DNA of 37,539 nt from the NCBI GenBank assembly GCA_045613985.1, contig JAZLCA010000082.1, forward strand, positions 1 through 37,539. The letters run 5' to 3'. The DNA comes from SIG644 sp045613985 (GTDB lineage Bacteria > Bacillota > Clostridia > Oscillospirales > CAG-272). Positions within the stretch are counted from its first letter, which is position 1. Every line of letters starts with the position of its first letter. The position numbers were made by a program, and so were the translations under genes. Below the pieces are notes generated by a model that had not been told where the DNA came from, made no database searches, and worked only from the letters and a program-made list of their open reading frames with translations. Positions 31,546-37,539 of the stretch are shown here, piece after piece.

Positions 31546-32742
31546 ATGAAAATTCTTGTCATCAACGCAGGTAGCTCGTCCCTCAAATATCAGCTGTTTG
31601 ATATGGACGACAACCGCGTGATCGCCAAAGGTAACTGTGAAAAGATTGGTATCGGCGGCTTCGTCACTCACAAGCGTCCCGGTAAGGACGATTACAAGGC
31701 AGAGGTTGAGCTCCGCGACCACGACGACGCGATCGCACTGGTCCTCAAGCTGCTGACGGACGCGGAACTCGGCGTCATTGCATCCGTCGATGAGATCGAT
31801 GCCATCGGCCACCGCGTCGCACACGGCGGTAAGCTCAAGGAGTCTACCCTGGTCAGCGACGAAACGCTGAATTATCTGTATTCCATCGTGGGCATCAACC
31901 CCCTGCACGGACCTCCCGCCATCAAGGGCATCGAGGCCTGCCGCAAGAGCTGCCCCGGCAAGCCCATGGTCTGCGTTTTTGATACCGCATTCCACAGCAC
32001 CATGGAGCCCGTTTCTTACATCTACTCGCTGCCTTACGAGTATTACGAAAAGTTCCAGCTTCGCCGCTATGGCTTCCACGGTACCTCCCACCGCTACGTG
32101 GCAGGTCGCGTGTCCGAGCTGTGCGAAAAGCCTCTCTCCGAGATGAAGGTCATCACCTGCCACTTGGGCAATGGTTCTTCCATCACCGCCATCAAGCACG
32201 GTAAGGTCGTAGATACTTCGATGGGCTTCACTCCCAATGAAGGTCTGCCTATGGGTACCCGCTGCGGTAACCTCGACCCCACCATCGTTCCTTACCTGAT
32301 GAAGGAGCTGAACCTCACTCCCGCGGAGATGGATAACATTCTCAACAAGAAGTCGGGTCTTCTGGGTGTTTCGGGCGTATCCAGCGACTGCCGCGAGGTC
32401 AACGCCGCTGCGGACGCCGGCAACGAGCGCGCAAGACTGGCCATCGACCTGCTGGTTCACGAAGCAAAGAAGATCATCGGTTCCTACGTTGCCGAGATGA
32501 ACGGCGTTGACGCGATCGTCTTTACGGCCGGTATCGGTGAGAACGACCGTGGTCTGCGCGAGGCAATTTGCGCGGATATGGATGCGCTGGGTATCGTGCT
32601 GGATACCAAGGTAAACAACGAGTGCCCCCGCGGTCAGGCTTGTGATCTGACGGCCGAGGGAAGCCGCGCCCGCGTCTTCGTCATCCCCACCGATGAGGAG
32701 TACATGATCGCGCTGGATACTCTTAAGATTGCCGCGAAGTAA
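31546..32742 (+). CDS. ackA: Acetate kinase
   Basis: A 398-residue acetate kinase, making ATP from an acyl phosphate. All signatures are present: N7 in INAGSSSLKY, FDTAFHSTM, RRYGFHGTSHRYV, CHLGNGSSITAI, GLPMGTRCG and FTAGIGEND. It carries no encapsulation-peptide extension at either end, so it is expected in the cytosol outside the shell. As first gene of the operon, 29 nt before the aldolase, its role may be to recover ATP from propionyl-, lactyl- or acetyl-phosphate made by a phosphotransacylase that is not in the window. SD GGAGG is 7 nt before the ATG. Confidence 0.97.
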   Translation: MKILVINAGSSSLKYQLFDMDDNRVIAKGNCEKIGIGGFVTHKRPGKDDYKAEVELRDHDDAIALVLKLLTDAELGVIASVDEIDAIGHRVAHGGKLKESTLVSDETLNYLYSIVGINPLHGPPAIKGIEACRKSCPGKPMVCVFDTAFHSTMEPVSYIYSLPYEYYEKFQLRRYGFHGTSHRYVAGRVSELCEKPLSEMKVITCHLGNGSSITAIKHGKVVDTSMGFTPNEGLPMGTRCGNLDPTIVPYLMKELNLTPAEMDNILNKKSGLLGVSGVSSDCREVNAAADAGNERARLAIDLLVHEAKKIIGSYVAEMNGVDAIVFTAGIGENDRGLREAICADMDALGIVLDTKVNNECPRGQACDLTAEGSRARVFVIPTDEEYMIALDTLKIAAK

Positions 32743-32771
32743 TCAAATCCAAAGAATAGAGGTATTACCCT

Positions 32772-33554
32772 ATGCCTAATCTGTTTGAGATTAAAAAGCA
32801 GATCGTCGAGGTCGGTAAGCTGATGTACCAAAAGGGACTGGTCATTGCCAAGCACGGCAATATCTCCTACAAGATCAGCGACAACGAGTTCATCTGCACT
32901 CCCGGCGGCTTGTGCAAGGCGTTTTTGACGCCGGACAAGCTGGTGCGAGTGGATGCGATGGGAAATTCGCTCGAGCCGGGCAAAAAGCCCACCTCCGAGA
33001 TCCGGATGCACATCGAGATCTACCGCCTGCGCCCCGAGATCAACTGCATCGTTCATGCCCAGCCGGCGGCAAGCACTGCTTTCGCCATTTCGGACATCGA
33101 TGCTGCCAAGTTCGTTCTGCCCGGTGATAAGGAAGCCTACTTCGGCTACGTTCCCGCCGCGGCCTACGATAAAAAGAATCACGATGCCAATACGCTGGCA
33201 CAGTACATGAGCGATACCAAAAAGCAGGCTTACATCTTCCACGGCGACTCCTCGCTGTCGGTGGGTGACACGCTGTACAACGCTTTTGATGCGGTTGAAT
33301 CGCTCGAGCATTACTGTCGCGTCAGCATTCTTGCCCGCAGCGTCAACGCGCTGGAGAATTGCTCCTGCGATGAGCTGAAGGCAGAGCTTGCCCGCCGCGA
33401 ATGCGGCACGCACACGGCTTGCAAGACCTGCGGTAAGACCACCTGCAGTGGTAATTGCCACAGCTGCAAGACCGTATCGACCGCTCCTGCGGGTGCAAGC
33501 GACGCCGAGGTGCAGGAGGTCGTCCGTCGCGTGATGGCGGCCATCGGCAACTGA
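32772..33554 (+). CDS. BMC-associated class II sugar-phosphate aldolase with cysteine-rich linker and C-terminal encapsulation peptide
   Basis: A 260-residue class II aldolase/adducin-family protein, like L-fuculose- or rhamnulose-1-phosphate aldolase, which yields DHAP and lactaldehyde. Core: GNIS (29-32), TPGG (43-46), TSE with catalytic E76, metal-site H95-A-Q97 and H157 (IFHGD). Fuculose aldolase has HxH; here the second histidine is glutamine. After the core (to about 209) comes a linker with C211, C217, C220, C225, C229 and C232 (CX2C-X4-C-X3-CX2C for the last five), then an Ala/Pro hinge and an amphipathic helix (243-260, ASDAEVQEVVRRVMAAIGN) typical of encapsulation peptides. Second gene of the BMC operon, 41 nt before the aldehyde dehydrogenase. 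Sugar identity is inferred from similar loci only. Confidence 0.88.
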   Translation: MPNLFEIKKQIVEVGKLMYQKGLVIAKHGNISYKISDNEFICTPGGLCKAFLTPDKLVRVDAMGNSLEPGKKPTSEIRMHIEIYRLRPEINCIVHAQPAASTAFAISDIDAAKFVLPGDKEAYFGYVPAAAYDKKNHDANTLAQYMSDTKKQAYIFHGDSSLSVGDTLYNAFDAVESLEHYCRVSILARSVNALENCSCDELKAELARRECGTHTACKTCGKTTCSGNCHSCKTVSTAPAGASDAEVQEVVRRVMAAIGN

Positions 33555-33595
33555 AAAGATACGAATTAGGAAATACATAGAAGGAGCAAACATCC

Positions 33596-35047
33596 ATGGC
33601 AAACAATTGGACCGAAGCTCAGATCAACGAGATCGTTGCATCTGTGCTCAAGCAAATCAACGGTTCCGCCTCCTCTCCGGACTCCTGGGATGCTACGTCT
33701 TACGGCGGTCGTAAGTTCATCGGCGTTTACGCGGACATGAACGATGCCATCGCCGCCGCCAACGAAGGCTACAAGGCAGTACGCGCCATGAGCGTGGCCG
33801 AGAGAGAAAAGCTCATCACCGTCATCCGCGAGATGACGCGCGAGGAAGCCGAGATCATGGGCCGATTGGGTGTTGCCGAGACCAAGATGGGCCGCGCCGA
33901 CCACAAGAAGGCAAAGCACCTGCTGGTTGCGGACAAGACCCCCGGTACCGAGGACATTGAGCCTTCCGTTTGCACGGGAGACCACGGACTGACGCTGACC
34001 GAAATGGCACCCTTCGGTGTTGTCGGAAGCATCACCCCCTCGACCAACCCTTCCGAGACTGTTATTTGTAACAGCATCGGTATGATCGCCGCAGGTAACG
34101 GTGTTGTGTTCAACCCCCACCCCAATGCGATCGCAACCTCCAACTACGCAGTTGACCTGATCAACCGCGCCAGCGCTAAGATCGGCGGCCCCAAGGTGCT
34201 CGTCTCCTCGGTCGTCAAGCCCACGCTGGAAACGGCTCAGATCATGTACAAATCTCCCCTGATCCGCCTGCTGGTCTGCACGGGCGGTCCCGGTGTCGTC
34301 AAGGCCGTCCTTTCTTCGGGTAAGAAGGCCATCGGTGCCGGCGCGGGCAATCCTCCCGTTATCGTGGATGATACCGCAGACATCGCAAAGGCGGCCAAGG
34401 ATATCATCGATGGCTGTACCTTTGACAACAACCTGCCTTGCATCGCCGAGAAGGAGGTCTTCGTCTTCGATAACGTTGCGGACGAGCTGATTGCCGGCAT
34501 GATGCGCAACGGTTGCTACAAGCTGACGACCGCGCAGGCAGATGAGCTGGCCAAGATCGTGCTCAACGAGGTCAAGAATGATAAGGGTCAGGTCAAGCAC
34601 GTGGTCAACCGCGACTGCGTCGGCCGCGATGCCAAGGTCATTCTGGCTAAGATGGGTATTACGGTGGGGGACGACATCCGTTGCATCATCGCCGAGGTTC
34701 CCTTCGAGCATCTGTTCGTTCAGGAGGAGCTGATGATGCCTATTTTGGGTATCGTGCGTGTCAAGAACATTGACGAGGCCATCGACCTCGCTTGCAAGGC
34801 CGAGCACGGCAACCGCCACACCGCGCATATGCACTCCAAGAACATCGACCACCTGTCCCGCTTCGCAAAGGCGGTCGAGACCACCATTTTCGTTAAGAAC
34901 GCGCCCTCCTATGCGGGTATCGGCTTCGGTGCCGAAGGTCACACCACCTTCACCATCGCAGGCCCCACGGGCGAGGGTATCACCAGCGCGCGCAGCTTCA
35001 CCCGCCGCCGCCGTTGCGTTATGGTGGACAAATTCCACATTATTTAA
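33596..35047 (+). CDS. pduP: CoA-acylating aldehyde dehydrogenase, PduP-like, with N-terminal encapsulation peptide
   Basis: A 483-residue enzyme oxidising an aldehyde (probably lactaldehyde or propanal) with NAD and CoA to the acyl-CoA. An N-terminal amphipathic helix (about residues 5-21, WTEAQINEIVASVLKQI) and a Ser-rich linker lead to the ALDH body: VGSITPSTNPSETVICNSIGM, GGPKVLVSSV, GAGAGNPPVIVDDTADI and the nucleophile C282 in NNLPCIAEKEV. Length and motifs match PduP/EutE family members. It is a core lumen enzyme that binds shell through the peptide. SD AAGGAGC is before the ATG. Flanked by the aldolase and alcohol dehydrogenase. Confidence 0.95.
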   Translation: MANNWTEAQINEIVASVLKQINGSASSPDSWDATSYGGRKFIGVYADMNDAIAAANEGYKAVRAMSVAEREKLITVIREMTREEAEIMGRLGVAETKMGRADHKKAKHLLVADKTPGTEDIEPSVCTGDHGLTLTEMAPFGVVGSITPSTNPSETVICNSIGMIAAGNGVVFNPHPNAIATSNYAVDLINRASAKIGGPKVLVSSVVKPTLETAQIMYKSPLIRLLVCTGGPGVVKAVLSSGKKAIGAGAGNPPVIVDDTADIAKAAKDIIDGCTFDNNLPCIAEKEVFVFDNVADELIAGMMRNGCYKLTTAQADELAKIVLNEVKNDKGQVKHVVNRDCVGRDAKVILAKMGITVGDDIRCIIAEVPFEHLFVQEELMMPILGIVRVKNIDEAIDLACKAEHGNRHTAHMHSKNIDHLSRFAKAVETTIFVKNAPSYAGIGFGAEGHTTFTIAGPTGEGITSARSFTRRRRCVMVDKFHII

Positions 35048-35114
35048 TAATGTAGGAAGCCGACACAGTATATCAAAATTGAAGATATAAAGCTACTTGA
35101 AAGGAAAGAGAATT

Positions 35115-36314
35115 ATGGAATTGACCGCTTCTCAGATTGAGAGCATCGTTCGTCAGGTCCTGGCCGGTGCCAATGCCGCTCCCGCAACGTCGGGTGCTCC
35201 TGCTAACGGCAAAGCTAAGGTCGCTGTACTGACGGCTCCCAAAAAAATCGAAATTCAGGAAGTTGACATTCCCGAGCTGGGCGACGATGACATCCTGGTT
35301 AAAGTCGAAGGCGCGGGCGTCTGCGGAACTGACGTGCATGAGTGGAAGGGTGACCCCTTCGGCATGTGCCCCGTCATCCTCGGCCACGAGGGTACCGGTG
35401 AGGTTATCGCGCTGGGTAAAAACGTTACTTGCGATACTGCCGGCAAGCCTTTGAAGGTCGGCGACAAGATCGTTACCTCGGTTATCTCCTGCGGCGAGTG
35501 CCACGTCTGCCGTATGCATCCCGGTAACACCAACCTGTGCGACAAGCAGGGCATCTTTGGTCTGATGCCTCAGAACAAGGAGAACCCCCTGAACGGCTGG
35601 TTCGCAACTCACCTGCTCATTCGCGCAAAGGGCGCTACTTATTTCCAGGTCAACGGCCTGGACGTTAAGCAGAGAATGATCCTGGAGGCTGCTTGCGTCT
35701 GCGTACACGCTGTCGCTCGCGCTCAGTCTACCGGCCTGCTCAACTTTAACGCTAAGGTTCTGGTACTGGGTACCGGTCCCATCGGCCTTCTGATGTGCTC
35801 GGTATTGCGCGCAGCAGGTATCAACCACGTTGTTGCCATCGACGGCTCCGAAAAGAGACTGGAAATGGCGAAAAAGCTGGGCGTTAAGACCACCATCAAC
35901 TTCAAGGAAGTTCCCGATGCTGCCGCCAGAGTTCAGATCATCAAGGATCTGTCCGACGGTCAGGGCGTTGACTTCGCCTTCCAGTGCACCGGTGCTCCCG
36001 CAGCTGCCGCATCCATCTACGACTACATCCGTCGCGGCGGCGGTCTTTGCGAGGTTGGTTTCTTCGTCAACAACGGCGAATACTCCATCAACCCCCACTT
36101 TGCAATGTGCAACAAGGAAATCACCATCGTTGGTTCTTGGGACTACACCGCAGAGGATTATCCCACCACCGTTGCTTTCCTGCGCCAGGCAAAGGAAATG
36201 AACATTCCGATCGAAGATCTGATCACTCACTCCTTCCCGCTGGAAAGACTCAACGAGGCCATGGAGGTCAACGTATCTCAGGCGGGCATCAAGATCTGCT
36301 ACATCGCAGACTGA
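35115..36314 (+). CDS. Zinc-dependent alcohol dehydrogenase with N-terminal encapsulation peptide
   Basis: A 399-residue medium-chain dehydrogenase. Residues 2-18 (ELTASQIESIVRQVLAG) form an amphipathic encapsulation-type helix, followed by an Ala/Pro-rich linker to about residue 34. The catalytic zinc ligands C70 (VCGTD) and H91/E92 (GHEGTGE) are intact; the structural zinc site C126, C129, C132, C142 has two extra residues before the last cysteine. NAD motif GTGPIG. Sorbitol/threonine dehydrogenase-like. It differs from PduQ-type iron alcohol dehydrogenases; its likely job is NADH recycling by aldehyde reduction inside the shell. The ATG at 35115 has AAAGGAAAG upstream; a TTG 18 nt earlier is in frame. 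Confidence 0.92.
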   Translation: MELTASQIESIVRQVLAGANAAPATSGAPANGKAKVAVLTAPKKIEIQEVDIPELGDDDILVKVEGAGVCGTDVHEWKGDPFGMCPVILGHEGTGEVIALGKNVTCDTAGKPLKVGDKIVTSVISCGECHVCRMHPGNTNLCDKQGIFGLMPQNKENPLNGWFATHLLIRAKGATYFQVNGLDVKQRMILEAACVCVHAVARAQSTGLLNFNAKVLVLGTGPIGLLMCSVLRAAGINHVVAIDGSEKRLEMAKKLGVKTTINFKEVPDAAARVQIIKDLSDGQGVDFAFQCTGAPAAAASIYDYIRRGGGLCEVGFFVNNGEYSINPHFAMCNKEITIVGSWDYTAEDYPTTVAFLRQAKEMNIPIEDLITHSFPLERLNEAMEVNVSQAGIKICYIAD

Positions 36315-36331
36315 TCGCCGGGAGGTAGAAT

Positions 36332-36649
36332 ATGGCTCTTGGAATGATCGAATGCTACGGCTTTGTCACCTCCGTCGTTGTCGCCGATAAGGGACTCAAG
36401 ACGGCAGACGTCGAGCTGGTCGCCATCGATAAAAACAAGCCTGCCAACGCCGATAAGTGTGAGGTTCCGTTGGTCATGGTGGTAAAGTTCGAGGGCAACG
36501 TCGCGGCCGTGGAAATGGCTGTCGAGGCCGGCAAGAACGAAGCCGAAAAACGCGGTATGTTTATCGCATCCCGCATCATCCCTCGCCAGGACGAGCAGAT
36601 CGAATGGTTTGCGCGCCTGAATGCGCTGGGTAAGAGCTCGACGATCTGA
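36332..36649 (+). CDS. Divergent BMC-H shell protein with lengthened pore loop
   Basis: A 105-residue single-BMC-domain protein: MALGMIECYGFVTSVVVADKGLKTA is the typical opening and VMVVKFEGNVAAVEMAVEAG the second helix region. Where ordinary BMC-H proteins have K-I-G-S-G at the hexamer pore, this one has a longer DKNKPANADKCEVP segment (33-46) with C43 near the expected pore. It ends with an acidic/aromatic tail (QDEQIEWFARLNALG). It probably forms hexagonal tiles with an unusual pore. SD GGGAGG is 6 nt before the ATG, 17 nt after the alcohol dehydrogenase stop. Confidence 0.9.
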   Translation: MALGMIECYGFVTSVVVADKGLKTADVELVAIDKNKPANADKCEVPLVMVVKFEGNVAAVEMAVEAGKNEAEKRGMFIASRIIPRQDEQIEWFARLNALGKSSTI

Positions 36650-36728
36650 GCTCGGGGCAAATGCCCGCAAACGTAAGAATTAAAAAATAAAAAATAAAAA
36701 CAAACAAAAAGAAAAGGAGATTACTCTC

Positions 36729-37004
36729 ATGTTGGAAGCTCTTGGTATGGTTGAAACCCGCGGTCTGGTTGCCGCAATCGAAGCTGCAGATGCTATGTGC
36801 AAGGCTGCAAACGTTGTTCTGATCGGCTCTGAAAAGATCGGTTCCGGTCTGGTAAGCGTCATGGTTCGTGGCGACGTCGGTGCTGTTAAGGCTGCTGTTG
36901 AGGCAGGCGGCGCTGCTGCTGCAAACCTGGGTGAGGTCGTTGCTACTCACGTCATCCCCAGACCCCACGGCGACGTGGAGAAGGTTCTGCCCTCTGTAAA
37001 ATAA
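36729..37004 (+). CDS. Canonical BMC-H shell protein, PduA/EutM-like
   Basis: A 91-residue BMC-H protein: EALGMVETRGLVAAIEAADAM, pore K36-I-G-S-G40, SVMVRGDVGAVKAAVEAG, VIPRPHGDVEKVLP. It forms hexamers that tile the shell facets. The gene uses GCT/GTT/GCA codons more than its GCC/GTC-rich neighbours, as highly expressed genes may. The 79-nt leader has a small GGGCAAATGCCC hairpin and an A-rich stretch (36680-36717), likely helping translation. SD AAAAGGAG. The fourth BMC-H gene is identical in DNA over its available 5' region. Confidence 0.95.
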   Translation: MLEALGMVETRGLVAAIEAADAMCKAANVVLIGSEKIGSGLVSVMVRGDVGAVKAAVEAGGAAAANLGEVVATHVIPRPHGDVEKVLPSVK

Positions 37005-37025
37005 GTCTGACGGTTGGTGAGACTT

Positions 37026-37310
37026 ATGGAGGACAAGGCAATCGCTCTGTTGGAGGTGCAGGCTCTTGTGGCTGCAATTACCGGTCTTGATGCTATGCTC
37101 AAGGCGGCGAACGTGCATTTTATCTGCGCGGAGAAGCGTCTGGGCGGCAAACTGGTAACGGTTGTTGTGGAAGGCTCCGTCTCGGCGGTTACAGCGGCTC
37201 TGGAAGCTGGAGTCGCTGCCGCTGCCGAAGTTGGCGTAGTCAAGCTGCACGAGGTCATCCCGCGCCCCCATCCCGGTATCCTTCGCTTCTTGAAGAAGTC
37301 TAAGGCATAA
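37026..37310 (+). CDS. BMC-H shell protein with variant pore
   Basis: A 94-residue BMC-H protein: AIALLEVQALVAAITGLDAMLKAANVHFICAEKRLGGKLVTVVVEG, then EVIPRPHPGILRFLKKSKA. The pore reads K-R-L-G-G-K rather than K-I-G-S-G-L, adding positive charge that could select anions such as phosphorylated sugars; that is inference. ATG at 37026 is chosen because GGTGAG lies just upstream; a TTG 12 nt earlier is possible. It is 21 nt from the preceding BMC-H gene. Confidence 0.9.
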   Translation: MEDKAIALLEVQALVAAITGLDAMLKAANVHFICAEKRLGGKLVTVVVEGSVSAVTAALEAGVAAAAEVGVVKLHEVIPRPHPGILRFLKKSKA

Positions 37311-37426
37311 ATTCCGGGCGCGCCCGAGCGGCGCAAAAAGTTACGCGCACACGCGCACCGTCACGAAACGTGACACAAAAATTCGTTTTTCCAAAAAAAT
37401 ACATAAATTTACGGAGGAAGTTTCTA
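37311..37426. promoter_or_regulatory. Intergenic segment with two palindromes inside the BMC operon
   Basis: The largest gap (116 nt) in the BMC operon contains CGGGCGCGCCCG (37315-37326) and GTCACGAAACGTGAC (37360-37374), then an AT-rich leader and the SD CGGAGG of the next gene. No T run follows either palindrome, so neither is a standard terminator. They may be operator or RNA-processing elements. Confidence 0.5.
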
Positions 37427-37539
37427 ATGGAAGCTCTTGGTATGGTTGAAACCCGCGGTCTGGTTGCCGCAATCGAAGCTGCAGATGCTATGTGCAAGGC
37501 TGCAAACGTTGTTCTGATCGGCTCTGAAAAGATCGGTTC
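37427..37539 (+). CDS. BMC-H shell protein, 5' part (cut by window end)
   Basis: Start and first 37 codons of a BMC-H gene: MEALGMVETRGLVAAIEAADAM, continuing to the pore KIGS. From 37428 to the window end its DNA is identical to 36733-36844 of the canonical BMC-H gene (112 nt), differing only in the first codons. The two genes therefore arose by very recent duplication or are kept alike by gene conversion. SD ACGGAGGA precedes the ATG. Confidence 0.93.
   Translation, partial: MEALGMVETRGLVAAIEAADAMCKAANVVLIGSEKIG

Noticed and set aside
1..37539. CRISPR arrays, tRNA and rRNA genes, prophage or IS transposases
   Set aside because: No regularly spaced short repeats, cloverleaf-like segments, integrase or transposase motifs were seen.

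Overview
The window looks like a chromosome segment from a GC-rich, probably gut-dwelling, spore-forming member of the Firmicutes (class Clostridia). The evidence is strong Shine-Dalgarno sites before almost every gene, sigma-A promoters with 17-bp spacers, Mini-ribonuclease III, DUF1292 and YwiB-like (DUF1934) proteins, a coat-F-like spore protein, the ACT/PFL (UPF0237/UPF0210) gene pair, and three lipoproteins typical of a Gram-positive surface. I cannot name a genus.

Layout. 0-3.2 kb: lepA-hemW operon (minus). 3.5-6.2 kb: TIM-barrel sugar-phosphate isomerase/epimerase and a large lipoprotein (plus). 6.2-8.8 kb: Nudix hydrolase/DUF1934 pair and an Old-Yellow-Enzyme-type reductase (minus). 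8.9-13.3 kb: D-2-hydroxyacid dehydrogenase, short-chain dehydrogenase and FAD flavoprotein (plus), divergent from the OYE gene through two interlocked promoters and split by a 0.5-kb repeat element. 13.3-15.0 kb: metallophosphoesterase lipoprotein and coat-F-like protein. 15.1-17.3 kb: cysE and holA (minus), separated by a non-coding segment with a dense DnaA-box cluster. 18.0-23.4 kb: intracellular GH92 mannosidase-like enzyme, cardiolipin synthase, DUF1292 protein, a probable 6S RNA, and a KDPG aldolase fused to a VOC domain (plus). 24.1-28.3 kb: six-gene minus-strand operon ACT-PFL-YgjV-mrnC-cyclophilin-UroD. 28.4-31.2 kb: a sugar-binding-type lipoprotein (minus), then a small membrane protein and a ribbon-helix-helix protein (plus).

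31.4 kb to the end: a bacterial microcompartment (BMC) operon cut by the window edge. It holds acetate kinase, a class II sugar-phosphate aldolase, a CoA-acylating aldehyde dehydrogenase, a zinc alcohol dehydrogenase and at least four BMC-H shell proteins. The aldolase, aldehyde dehydrogenase and alcohol dehydrogenase each carry an amphipathic encapsulation-peptide-like helix. Inferred pathway: fuculose- or rhamnulose-1-phosphate is cleaved to DHAP and lactaldehyde; lactaldehyde is oxidised to lactyl-CoA and reduced to 1,2-propanediol to recycle NADH; acetate kinase makes ATP from the acyl phosphate. No phosphotransacylase, diol dehydratase, BMC-P or BMC-T gene lies in the window; they could lie beyond the right edge.

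A second theme is a family of about 0.5-kb non-coding repeats with inverted ends and no transposase, four long copies plus fragments. The most unusual items are the cysteine-rich linker and HxQ metal motif of the BMC aldolase, the DnaA-box cluster at 16.0-16.15 kb, the near-identical BMC-H copies, and the interlocked divergent promoters at 8.83-8.89 kb.
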